Shown piece by piece: positions 8,997 to 17,188 of a stretch of 46,238 bases of DNA. Position 1 is the stretch's first letter; the number at the start of each line of letters is the position of its first letter. The DNA is from Flavobacteriales bacterium UBA1112 (lineage in GTDB: Bacteria; Bacteroidota; Bacteroidia; Flavobacteriales_D; Sanyastnellaceae), in the NCBI GenBank assembly GCA_002313415.1, contig DCBH01000045.1:1-46238 (forward strand), in the 5' to 3' direction. Under the pieces are notes generated by a model. The model searched no databases. It saw nothing but the letters and a program-made list of their open reading frames with translations, and was not told the origin of the DNA. The translations under genes were made by a program, and so were the position numbers.

Positions 8997-9713
8997 ATGT
9001 CCCACATTCTGCGCATGATCGATGAAGGGGAGCACCAGCACCAAGACTTCAAACTGCGTGTGGATGACCCAAAAAAAATCGCCAAGACCTTATCCGCATT
9101 TGCCAACACTGAGGGAGGGCGTCTGCTTATTGGTGTTCGAGACAGCGGAGAAATCGCCGGTTGCAATGTGGAAGAAGAATTTCACATGCTCCAATGTGCT
9201 TCTCAAATGCATTGCAAACCTGAAATCCCATTTGAATCGCAAGTTTGGAAACATGGTTATTTGAGTGTGCTAGAAATCAAAGTTCCTCGCAGCCCGCAGC
9301 GTCCTCACTACGTCGAACTTCCAGAATTGGTAAAAAAAACGGGGAAATCCAAGGATCGCTGGCAAGCTTTTCTTCGAAACCACGACAAGATTCACAAAGC
9401 ATCTCCGGTCATGATCAAAGTCTGGCAGTATGAGATGCGCATGGACAGATCTGAGTTCCGATATGACGAATATGTTGGCCGACTGTTTAAACGATGGAGA
9501 GATGGACAACAATTGAGATTTCCTCAAGTGGCACGCACAGCACGGATGGAATTTTGTGATGCCGAAGATTTGCTTGCTTTGTTGACTGTTTGGGGTATTG
9601 TGGAAGGCTGCTACGGCAAACAGGGCTACAGATACGGCCTAGCCTCCGAGGAAGCCCTTTCTTTGCTCGAAAGTGAAGGCGCAGAAGCTTTTAGGTGGAA
9701 GCACGCCGGATGA
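8997..9713 (+). CDS. AlbA_2/Schlafen-like domain protein
   Basis: A 238-residue protein whose first half matches the AlbA_2 (Schlafen-type, putative nucleic-acid-binding/ATP-binding) domain: an acidic ExxHQDFK start, then LSAFANTEGGRLLIGV, D-SGEIAGC, and an IKVPRS segment. The second half (about 130-238) is basic and looks winged-helix-like (LLTVWGIVEGCYGKQGYRYGLA), but I do not recognise it with certainty. Such proteins are common in Bacteroidota core genomes with no firmly assigned role. It is divergent from rimP, and porZ follows on the same strand after a short gap. Cytoplasmic, with no signal peptide or membrane segment. Confidence 0.75.
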   Translation: MSHILRMIDEGEHQHQDFKLRVDDPKKIAKTLSAFANTEGGRLLIGVRDSGEIAGCNVEEEFHMLQCASQMHCKPEIPFESQVWKHGYLSVLEIKVPRSPQRPHYVELPELVKKTGKSKDRWQAFLRNHDKIHKASPVMIKVWQYEMRMDRSEFRYDEYVGRLFKRWRDGQQLRFPQVARTARMEFCDAEDLLALLTVWGIVEGCYGKQGYRYGLASEEALSLLESEGAEAFRWKHAG

Positions 9714-9801
9714 CTTCGCACCCGAGTAAAACATGGTCTCTAGGAGCACACAATATCCCGAACTTCGTAGCGTCATGTCCTCGCCCATGCCACGGTTCAC
9801 C

Positions 9802-12204
9802 ATGCCACTCCATATCCGTTTTCTTCGCCTGATGACAAAGGGACTTGTCAGTTTATCTGCCCTGATGTTCTGTGCATGTGCCATGGGACAATACGAGGTT
9901 TCAAGCTGGCGTGACCACTTTCCATATGGGGTGGCAACTGAAGTCGTTGTCGCCAATGGCGAGGTTGTCGCACGAACACCCAACGCGTTGTTCACCGTCG
10001 ATACCGCAACGTACGAGGTATCAAGATTTGTCAAGGGTCAGGGCCTTTCCCAAAGCAATCCTTCCGCACTCGGATACGACCGTTCCCGAGACCAATGGAT
10101 CATCGCATACGACGACGGTGGAATTGATTTGCGTGACAATGCAGGGGTCACAAACATTCCTGATTTACGCATTGCACAAATCGTCGGCAGCAAGCGCATC
10201 AATGCAATCAACATTTTCGGCGATTTCGCTTACCTCTCATCAGCAGTGGGGGTGATTGTGCTCGATCTCAACAAACAAGAAATTGCAGATACGTGGAGTT
10301 TGACCCCTGCCGAAGTCCCTGTCAATGCCCGATGCCTTTTGGAGTTTGCAGGACAGTGGCTGGTGGGGACAGACTTGGGTGTTTTGGCCGCTCCAAAGTC
10401 TGACCCTTTTCTTGCGAACCCCGATCGCTGGGAACTTTGGGGATTGGGGCCAAACTTAGGCCCGGTTCTCGACCTCCATCGCTATGCTGGGTTTTGGTGG
10501 ATGGTTACAGAGGTCCCCGACAGCAACTTTGCTGTGGTCTGGAGAGGCACAGATGACGGGTTTTGGGAAGTAATGCCTGGGTGGGATGAAAATGGTCTTT
10601 TGTACGGAGGAATGGATGATGGCCCCTGGATTCTTGCCCCAGATGGGACAAGGAGAGAGGGCTTAATTGTGGCTTCTTGCTGTCACGTTTGGGGTTGGAA
10701 TGCGGAGGGTGAAGCTGAATCGATGGATGAGGTTCTCCCCGAATTTGCAAATGTGCAGGACCTTGCCATCGCCGAAGGCGATGTCTTGGGCCGGGTTTGG
10801 CTTGCGAGCACCGTGGGCGGCATCGTGACCTGGACACCACAACCCTCTGATTCAAGCATCCCCACCCGAACCAACAAACCGCTAGGGCCGCCAAATTCCG
10901 CAGTTCGAAAAATGGATTGTTGGAATGACAATCTTTGGGTGGCTACCGGAGGGGTGAGTGCCTCTTGGACACCGGCGTTTCAATCGGATGGACTCTTTCA
11001 ATTTCGTGACCGCTCTTGGAATGTCCCTGTGCTCCCAGAAAGCGCCAATGACATTGCCGACATCAAGGACATTATGGATGTCAGCATTGACCCTACAGAC
11101 CCGTCCCATGTGGTGTTTTCATCCTATGAAGAGGGCCTCTTGGAATTGCGAGAAGGAGAAGTAGTAAGGGTCCTCAACGCGAGCAATTCGAGCATTGAAT
11201 TGTCGGAAGTGGGTGGTTCGCCCAGATCGGCAGTCAGCGGCCTTGACTTCGACACCGATGGAAACCTTTGGTTTACAACGCCTTGGACGACGAATTGTCT
11301 TCACGTCTTGACTCCGAATGGAGAAACCACAAACATGAATCTCGGCGAGGAAGGCCAATCGCTGTTGTTTGGCGACGTAGAAGTTACTCGAGATGGATTC
11401 GTCTGGGTGGTTTTGCCTCGAGGAGAGGGGGTATTGGTGTACGATCCTGCAGGCACTCCCACAATCTCCGCAGACGACAATTGGACCATTCTCACCACAG
11501 CTCAAGGCAAGGGAGGTTTGCCCTCCAACGATGTGTTTTGCGTTGAGGAGGATTTGGATGAAGAAATATGGATAGGAACGGCGAATGGCCCATGCGTTTT
11601 TTACCAAAGCTCAACTGCATTTGAAGAAGACGTTTCTGCAAGCCAAATCCTCATCTCCCAAGACGGCAACCTTCAATACCTGCTTGAAACCGAAGTCATC
11701 CAAAGCATCATCATTGATGCTGGAAATCGAAAATGGTTAGGGACATCAGGTTCAGGAGTGTACGTCCTCGCGGCAGATGGCTTGACCACCGACCACCACT
11801 TTACCGTGGACAACAGTCCGCTCCCGTCCAACAACATTCAGGACATCGCCATGGATTACGGCTCAGGTGAGGTCTACATCGGCACGGCTTTAGGATTGTT
11901 ATCCTACAGGGGAGAAGCCACCAATTGGGACCGTGAAATGGAAGGAGTCCGGGTCATGCCCAACCCCATTCGAGCCCATCATTCAGGCCCCATTGTTATT
12001 GACGGACTTGCCTACCAGAGCACGGTGCACATCACGGATGTAACTGGGCGTCGCATTGCAGAGTTGCGGAGCAATGGCGGTCGTGCAACATGGGACGGAA
12101 TGATGGACGACGGCGGCCGTGCACCCTATGGGGTGTACCTCGCCTTTGCCACGGATCAAAATGGCAAAGAAGGAGCAGTCGTCAAATTCGCTGTCATCCG
12201 ATGA
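9802..12204 (+). CDS. porZ: PorZ-like beta-propeller protein of the type IX secretion system
   Basis: PorZ is a surface beta-propeller protein of the T9SS attachment complex that helps process and anchor cargo. The mature N terminus (VSSWRDHFPYGVATEVVVANGEVV) and the following GLSQSNPSAL segment match PorZ openings. Many repeats with W-G-T-xxG-V patterns form two or more propellers. The C terminus (from about VRVMPNPIRA) is a T9SS-type sorting domain ending in VKFAVIR. ATGs at 9733, 9787, 9802 and 9832 are in frame. I favour 9802 or 9832 because both put a hydrophobic signal ending AMGQ near the start. The stop overlaps the next gene's ATG by four bases (ATGA), so translation is probably coupled. 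Confidence 0.82.
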   Translation: MPLHIRFLRLMTKGLVSLSALMFCACAMGQYEVSSWRDHFPYGVATEVVVANGEVVARTPNALFTVDTATYEVSRFVKGQGLSQSNPSALGYDRSRDQWIIAYDDGGIDLRDNAGVTNIPDLRIAQIVGSKRINAINIFGDFAYLSSAVGVIVLDLNKQEIADTWSLTPAEVPVNARCLLEFAGQWLVGTDLGVLAAPKSDPFLANPDRWELWGLGPNLGPVLDLHRYAGFWWMVTEVPDSNFAVVWRGTDDGFWEVMPGWDENGLLYGGMDDGPWILAPDGTRREGLIVASCCHVWGWNAEGEAESMDEVLPEFANVQDLAIAEGDVLGRVWLASTVGGIVTWTPQPSDSSIPTRTNKPLGPPNSAVRKMDCWNDNLWVATGGVSASWTPAFQSDGLFQFRDRSWNVPVLPESANDIADIKDIMDVSIDPTDPSHVVFSSYEEGLLELREGEVVRVLNASNSSIELSEVGGSPRSAVSGLDFDTDGNLWFTTPWTTNCLHVLTPNGETTNMNLGEEGQSLLFGDVEVTRDGFVWVVLPRGEGVLVYDPAGTPTISADDNWTILTTAQGKGGLPSNDVFCVEEDLDEEIWIGTANGPCVFYQSSTAFEEDVSASQILISQDGNLQYLLETEVIQSIIIDAGNRKWLGTSGSGVYVLAADGLTTDHHFTVDNSPLPSNNIQDIAMDYGSGEVYIGTALGLLSYRGEATNWDREMEGVRVMPNPIRAHHSGPIVIDGLAYQSTVHITDVTGRRIAELRSNGGRATWDGMMDDGGRAPYGVYLAFATDQNGKEGAVVKFAVIR

Positions 12205-14228
12205 ACAAGGTTTCACCGCGAATGCCTGCATCCAAAATGCCCAAAGTTGGGACGACCATTTTTACGGAAATGTCGGAACGGGCAATGCGATGCGGAGCTC
12301 TAAATGTCGCCCAGGGTTTCCCTGACCTCGAAACACCTCCTGCGCTGCGAAAAGCAGTCGCGGAGGCGATTGAAGCCGGACACAACCAGTATGCGCCCAT
12401 GCCAGGAAATGTAGCCTTGAGGCAATGGCTAGCAGGGAGCTACCACGTCGGTGCCGATTACGATGCCATCACCGACATCACCATTGGTGCTGGTGCTTCA
12501 AGTGTGATTTTTGCTGCAATGACCGCTTTGCTCCAACCGGGAGACGAGGTAATTGTGCAAGACCCCTGTTATGACCTCTACGCCCCTGTTGCTGAATTGC
12601 AGCACGCCACTGTGGTTCGTGTGCCTCTTCTCAATGAGTCTGGCAACATGAATTCGGAGGGACTTGCTGATGCAGTGGGGCCTCGAACGCGGATGGTCAT
12701 TCTCAACAGCCCGCACAATCCTACTGGCCAACTGACTACCCCTGCCATGCTTGACGCCTTGGCGTCTGCGATGGCAGGTACCGATGCCTGGCTGGTGAGC
12801 GATGAGGTTTATGGTCCCATGGTGCATGATGGCCGCACAGCTGCCCTTCCTTCACTTCACCCTCAGCTCCGTTCACGCACTTTGGTCGCCGGGAGTTTTG
12901 GGAAACTGTTTCACGCCACCGGATGGAAAATTGGATGGCTTGCCGCACCAGCAGTTGTGACCAAGGAACTTCGCAAGATTCACCAATATGATGTGTTCTC
13001 TACAGGTGCCCCAATCCAGGCGGGATTGGCATCTTATCTCCCCACAGCTGACGCGCAAACACATCTCAACAATGTTGGACGCATCTACGAAGAGAAAAGA
13101 GATCGCCTGCTTCTAGGATTGCAAGGCACAGGGTTCACTTGGACTCCCGCAGAGGGAGGGTATTTTCAAGTTATCGGTGTGGCACGTTACCTCAAATCAG
13201 GAGAAACCGATGGCGATCTCGCTCGGCGTTGGACTCACGACCATGGCATTGCGACCATCCCCATGTGCGCTTTCGGAAACTTGTGGGACCCCGCCGTTCG
13301 GGTGTGCTTCGCCAAGGAAGATGAGACCCTCGATCGTGCAATTGCGCTCCTGAATGCAATTCCAACAGAGCACGATGCCAAAGCAAAAACATTTTCTTCG
13401 ATTGCCAAAGCCACAAAAGATCAACCATCTCCCCTGAATGTTTTGGCTCTCCAGGACAACTTGGTTTGGCAAAACCCCCAGGCCAACCGACTCCACTTCG
13501 AAAATGCAATTCATGAATTGTTGTCAGAAAAAACCGCGGATTTGATAGTGTTGCCTGAGATGTTCACCTCCGGTTTTACCATGACGCTTGACCATGTGGA
13601 TGTTTTGAATGAAGGTGGCATGAGTGATACGTCAACGTGGATGCTCAATCTTGCCAAACAGCATGGCGTCGCCATCACTGGGAGTTTTGGGGTACGCGAT
13701 ACTTGTGGTGCGACGTACAATCGAATGTGGTTTGCAACACCTGAAGGGGATTTACATCATTACGACAAACGCCACCTCTTCACTCTTGCTGGTGAGCCAG
13801 ACGCTTACACAAGGGGCTCTTCACGCGTGGAGGTCTTGTGGCGAGGTTGGCGAATTCTACTCCAGATTTGTTACGACTTGAGATTCCCAAGTTTTGCGAG
13901 AAACCACGGTTCCCAGCCTTATGACCTCGCCATCTATGTAGCCAATTGGCCAAAAACAAGGAGCGAATCGTGGCGCACATTGTTGCAAGCCAGAGCCATT
14001 GAGAATCAATGCCACGTCATTGGTGTCAATCGATGTGGCGCGGATGAGAATGGTCACCATTACTCAGGAGACAGCCTTATCGTGGATCATTCAGGCTCGG
14101 TGTTGGCAGACGCAGGGGCCACTGGACAACCTGTCGCTCTCCGGGCCTCTCTCAAACATGACGACATGATGGCCTACCGGCGAACATTGCCCTTCTTGGA
14201 AGATGCCGACCGATTTGGAATCAGATAA
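12201..14228 (+). CDS. Fused PLP aminotransferase (YbdL-like) and omega-amidase (YafV-like)
   Basis: One 675-residue open frame joins two enzymes usually encoded separately. Residues 1 to about 390 are a fold-type I aminotransferase of the methionine/glutamine-transaminase (YbdL, kynurenine aminotransferase-like) group, with NSPHNPTGQ, SDEVYGP and the PLP lysine K235 in AGSFGKLFHATGWKIGW. After a linker of about 20 residues, a nitrilase-superfamily omega-amidase begins at LNVLALQDNLVWQNP, with the catalytic triad E453 (LPEMFTSGF), K523 (YDKRHLF) and C557 (QICYDLRFP). Expected chemistry: glutamine plus 4-methylthio-2-oxobutanoate (or another 2-oxo acid) gives methionine and 2-oxoglutaramate, which the amidase hydrolyses to 2-oxoglutarate and ammonia. 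No in-frame ATG or stop separates the halves. It begins within the ATGA overlap with porZ. Substrate choice is inferred. Confidence 0.87.
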   Translation: MNKVSPRMPASKMPKVGTTIFTEMSERAMRCGALNVAQGFPDLETPPALRKAVAEAIEAGHNQYAPMPGNVALRQWLAGSYHVGADYDAITDITIGAGASSVIFAAMTALLQPGDEVIVQDPCYDLYAPVAELQHATVVRVPLLNESGNMNSEGLADAVGPRTRMVILNSPHNPTGQLTTPAMLDALASAMAGTDAWLVSDEVYGPMVHDGRTAALPSLHPQLRSRTLVAGSFGKLFHATGWKIGWLAAPAVVTKELRKIHQYDVFSTGAPIQAGLASYLPTADAQTHLNNVGRIYEEKRDRLLLGLQGTGFTWTPAEGGYFQVIGVARYLKSGETDGDLARRWTHDHGIATIPMCAFGNLWDPAVRVCFAKEDETLDRAIALLNAIPTEHDAKAKTFSSIAKATKDQPSPLNVLALQDNLVWQNPQANRLHFENAIHELLSEKTADLIVLPEMFTSGFTMTLDHVDVLNEGGMSDTSTWMLNLAKQHGVAITGSFGVRDTCGATYNRMWFATPEGDLHHYDKRHLFTLAGEPDAYTRGSSRVEVLWRGWRILLQICYDLRFPSFARNHGSQPYDLAIYVANWPKTRSESWRTLLQARAIENQCHVIGVNRCGADENGHHYSGDSLIVDHSGSVLADAGATGQPVALRASLKHDDMMAYRRTLPFLEDADRFGIR

Positions 14229-14266
14229 CTCAGCTAGAAGACGCTCTTTGGCCGAGTTCTGGAGTC

Positions 14267-15448
14267 TTACTTAAAGGCATTTTCACCTGTAATGTCCAGT
14301 CCCGTGATGAGCAGGTGAATGTCGTGTGTCCCCTCGTACGTGATGACTGACTCGAGGTTGGCCATGTGCCTCATGATGGGATATTCATTCATGATTCCCA
14401 TACCTCCAAGCACTTGACGCATCTCGCGCGCAATGTGGATGGCCATGTCCACATTGTTTCGCTTGGCCATTGAAATCTGACTGGAAGTAGCTCGACCCTC
14501 GTTACGCAAAACTCCTAGGCGGTGCGTAAGCAATTGCGCCTTTGTAATTTCCGTAATGGCTTCGGCAAGTTTTTTCTGCTGCAATTGAAATCCCGCAATG
14601 GGGCGACCAAACTGCATGCGTTCTTTGGCGTAGCGCAGGCCCACGTCGTAACAATCCAAGGCAGCGCCAATGGCCCCCCACGCGATGCCGTAGCGAGCGC
14701 TATCCAAACAACTCAATGGAGCACCAAGCCCCGTTCGACCGGGAAGGATATTGGCTTTTGGCACACGAACGTTGTCAAAAATGAGCTCCCCCGTGTCAGA
14801 TGCTCGTAGGCTCCACTTTCCTTTCATCGTGGGTGTACTGAAACCTTCCATGCCGCGCTCAACAATCACCCCATGGATTCGGCCTTCTTCATTTTTTGCC
14901 CAAACAACGGCAAGTTGAGCGAAAGGCGAATTTGAAATCCACATTTTGGCACCATTCAAGATGATGTCGTCTCCATCCTCCTTGTAGGAGGTGGTCATTC
15001 CACCAGGATTGGAACCGTGGTCTGGCTCGGTCAGGCCAAAACAGCCCATCCATTCTCCTGTAGCTAGTTTGGGCAAGAATTTCTGCTTTTGTTCCTCAGA
15101 TCCATACTTCCAAATGGGGTACATCACGAGTGAACTTTGCACAGAAGCTGTTGAACGCAAGCCACTGTCGCATCGCTCCAGCTCCTGCATAATCAGTCCA
15201 TAGGCAATTTGGTCAAGTCCCGAGCCGCCGTACTCCGACGGGATGTATGGCCCAAAAGCCCCAATCTCACCCAGCCCTGGCAGCAAGTGCTTGGGAAATT
15301 CGCAGCGTTCAGCAGCGTCTTCGATGATGGGACTGACTTCTTGCTTCACCCATGCACGTGCCGTGTCCCGAATCAGCTTGTGCTCCTCTGTGAGGAGTTC
15401 ATCCATGAGGTAATAGTCGTGGCCCTGGTAATGATCTGTTCGCATCAT
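14267..15448 (-). CDS. gcdH: Glutaryl-CoA dehydrogenase (acyl-CoA dehydrogenase family)
   Basis: An FAD flavoprotein that oxidises and decarboxylates glutaryl-CoA to crotonyl-CoA in lysine and tryptophan breakdown. It is 393 residues from the ATG at 15448. GCDH-type signatures include GLTEPDHGSNPGGM, the substrate-loop RASDTGELIFDNVRVP, YAKERMQFGRPIAGFQL, and TYEGTHDIHLLI with the catalytic base Glu at about residue 372. The TEPDHGSNP and YEGTHDIHLLITGLDITG segments favour GCDH over short-chain acyl-CoA dehydrogenases. It is the last gene of the cluster DUF2723-purN-marC-rnhA-gcdH, 45 bases after rnhA. No electron-transfer flavoprotein gene is nearby. Confidence 0.88.
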   Translation of the reverse strand: MMRTDHYQGHDYYLMDELLTEEHKLIRDTARAWVKQEVSPIIEDAAERCEFPKHLLPGLGEIGAFGPYIPSEYGGSGLDQIAYGLIMQELERCDSGLRSTASVQSSLVMYPIWKYGSEEQKQKFLPKLATGEWMGCFGLTEPDHGSNPGGMTTSYKEDGDDIILNGAKMWISNSPFAQLAVVWAKNEEGRIHGVIVERGMEGFSTPTMKGKWSLRASDTGELIFDNVRVPKANILPGRTGLGAPLSCLDSARYGIAWGAIGAALDCYDVGLRYAKERMQFGRPIAGFQLQQKKLAEAITEITKAQLLTHRLGVLRNEGRATSSQISMAKRNNVDMAIHIAREMRQVLGGMGIMNEYPIMRHMANLESVITYEGTHDIHLLITGLDITGENAFK

Positions 15449-15493
15449 CCTTGATTTGCGGAACAAAGATAACCTCTGCGGCTTCCTTCGCCC

Positions 15494-15955
15494 TCAGGCC
15501 TCGTTCTGTTCATACCAAGAATCGGTCAACAAGTTCCCGGTTTGGTACGCAGCGACCGCCATGGCGTCCACGCGTTCATTCAAAGGGTCTCCTGAGTGGC
15601 CTTTTACCCAAAAAAATGTGACGTGGTGTTTTCGGTAAATGCGCAGGAAACGTTGCCAAAGGTCTCGATTTTTCTTGTCCTTGTAATTCTTCTTCTCCCA
15701 ATTGAACACCCAACCCTTCATGACGGCATCCACAACGTATTTGGAATCAGAGTAGACTTCCACTTCAATCCCCTCTCGCGTCAAGGCTTCCAAACCCACA
15801 ATGACTGCAAGCAACTCCATTCGATTGTTGGTCGTCTGTCGAAACCCTTCGCTCATTTCCTTCACATGGTCTCCATACATGAGCAAGGTTCCATATCCCC
15901 CAGGCCCTGGGTTGCCACTCGCACCACCATCGGTGTACATCGTCACTTTGGCCAT
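15494..15955 (-). CDS. rnhA: Ribonuclease HI
   Basis: Degrades the RNA strand of RNA-DNA hybrids. It is 153 residues, the standard length. The four acidic residues of the active site are visible: Asp in YTDGGASGNPGPGG, Glu in NNRMELLAVI, Asp in YSDSKYVVDA, and Asp in NERVDAMA. The basic protrusion (KGWVFNWEKKNYKDKKNRDLW) is present, as in E. coli RNase HI. The start codon overlaps the marC stop by one base (TGATG), indicating translational coupling. Confidence 0.96.
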   Translation of the reverse strand: MAKVTMYTDGGASGNPGPGGYGTLLMYGDHVKEMSEGFRQTTNNRMELLAVIVGLEALTREGIEVEVYSDSKYVVDAVMKGWVFNWEKKNYKDKKNRDLWQRFLRIYRKHHVTFFWVKGHSGDPLNERVDAMAVAAYQTGNLLTDSWYEQNEA

Positions 15956-16539
15956 CAGAAGAGATGCTGAATGTTGGAGGTAAACAACTTGACGGCGATT
16001 GCCAAAAGGATGATGCCAAACACCTTTTGAAGCACGGCAATCCCACCTTCGCCTAAGAATCGCTCTAGCCTCGCAAGATTGCGAAGGACCATGAATACCA
16101 AAACCATGTTGATCAGAATGGCAAGGGCAATGTTGATCTGAGAGAACTCTGCTCTGAGGGAAATGATTGACGTCATAGATCCGGCACCCGCAATCAAGGG
16201 AAAGGCAACCGGGACAATGGTGGCTGTTTTCATCGCCCTCGCATCTTGTTTGAATAGCTCGATGCCGAGCACCATTTCCAAGGCCATGAAAAAAAGTACA
16301 AAGGAGCCCGCCACTGCAAAACTGTTCACGTCCACCCCTAAAAATCCAATGATTCTTTCCCCGAGAATCAAAAATGCCAGCATGATTCCAAGCGCAACCA
16401 AGGTGGCCCGACCTGCGTGAATGTCCCCTGCCTTTTGTTTAACATCAACCAAGATGGGGATGCTCCCGATGATGTCAATCACGGCAAACAACACCATCGT
16501 ACTCTTAAAAAGCCCTTCCCAACTTATCATGTCAACCAT
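15955..16539 (-). CDS. MarC-family integral membrane protein
   Basis: A 194-residue protein with about six hydrophobic helices and the MarC/UPF0056 features: an N-terminal FAVIDIIGSIPILVDVK segment, a central LEMVLGIELF, and VAFPLIAGAGSMTSIISL. It belongs to the LysE-like transporter superfamily. The family has no firmly established substrate; the name's link to multiple antibiotic resistance is historical and should not be read as a function. It starts four bases after purN and overlaps rnhA by one base. Confidence 0.88.
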   Translation of the reverse strand: MVDMISWEGLFKSTMVLFAVIDIIGSIPILVDVKQKAGDIHAGRATLVALGIMLAFLILGERIIGFLGVDVNSFAVAGSFVLFFMALEMVLGIELFKQDARAMKTATIVPVAFPLIAGAGSMTSIISLRAEFSQINIALAILINMVLVFMVLRNLARLERFLGEGGIAVLQKVFGIILLAIAVKLFTSNIQHLF

Positions 16540-16543
16540 GGCC

Positions 16544-17185
16544 TTACGTTTTCAGTGATTTTAAATAGGTATCGTCTCGAACGTCCCATCCATTCTCCAA
16601 TCGAATGAGGCCCTCCAAGACTTGCGGATAATGACGATGTTCCAATTCGAGAACCTTGGCTGCGATCTCCTCCGCAGTGTCGTCAGGATGAAGATTTACT
16701 TCGCCCTGAAATAAGATGTCCCCGTCATCGTAATGATGATTCACCATGTGTATGGTCATTCCAGAAATGCCTTCATTCGATTCTTTTACAGCGCGATGAA
16801 CGTTCATGCCGTACATGCCCGTCCCGCCGTATTTGGGCAGAAGTGATGGGTGAACATTAATTATCCGACCTTCAAAAACTTCGCATACCTCTGGCGGCAC
16901 TTTCAACAAAAACCCTGCGAGGGCCACCCACTCCACTTGTCGGAATTTCAATCCTTCGAGCAGTTTGCCTTCATTCATATCGGCCTTGGCCATGCAAGTT
17001 TGCTCTATCCCAAATGAGGAGGCAACCTCCCGCACTCCAGCCTTTGGTCTGTTGGTACATACCCAAACGACTTCTGCCACCTCCGACCCAGAGCCTTCTG
17101 AGAAGTGCTTGAGTATGGCTCGCGAATTGGACCCGCCACCAGAAGCCAGAACGGCGATGCGAGATTTGCGTCGCTTGCCCTCCAT
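16544..17185 (-). CDS. purN: Phosphoribosylglycinamide formyltransferase PurN
   Basis: Transfers a formyl group from 10-formyltetrahydrofolate to GAR in purine synthesis. It is 213 residues. The N-terminal phosphate loop reads AVLASGGGSNSRAI. The catalytic region has IINVHPSLLPKYGG (Asn and His of the catalytic set), and the catalytic Asp lies in HHYDDGDILFQ. The MYGMNVHRAV segment and the length are typical of Bacteroidota PurN. It starts three bases after the DUF2723 gene, and marC follows by four bases. Confidence 0.95.
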   Translation of the reverse strand: MEGKRRKSRIAVLASGGGSNSRAILKHFSEGSGSEVAEVVWVCTNRPKAGVREVASSFGIEQTCMAKADMNEGKLLEGLKFRQVEWVALAGFLLKVPPEVCEVFEGRIINVHPSLLPKYGGTGMYGMNVHRAVKESNEGISGMTIHMVNHHYDDGDILFQGEVNLHPDDTAEEIAAKVLELEHRHYPQVLEGLIRLENGWDVRDDTYLKSLKT

Positions 17186-17188
17186 GAC

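Noticed and set aside
14229..14266. Terminator between the fused enzyme and gcdH
   Set aside because: Only a 5-bp AACTC/GAGTT pairing with a long loop and no T run is present, so not convincing.
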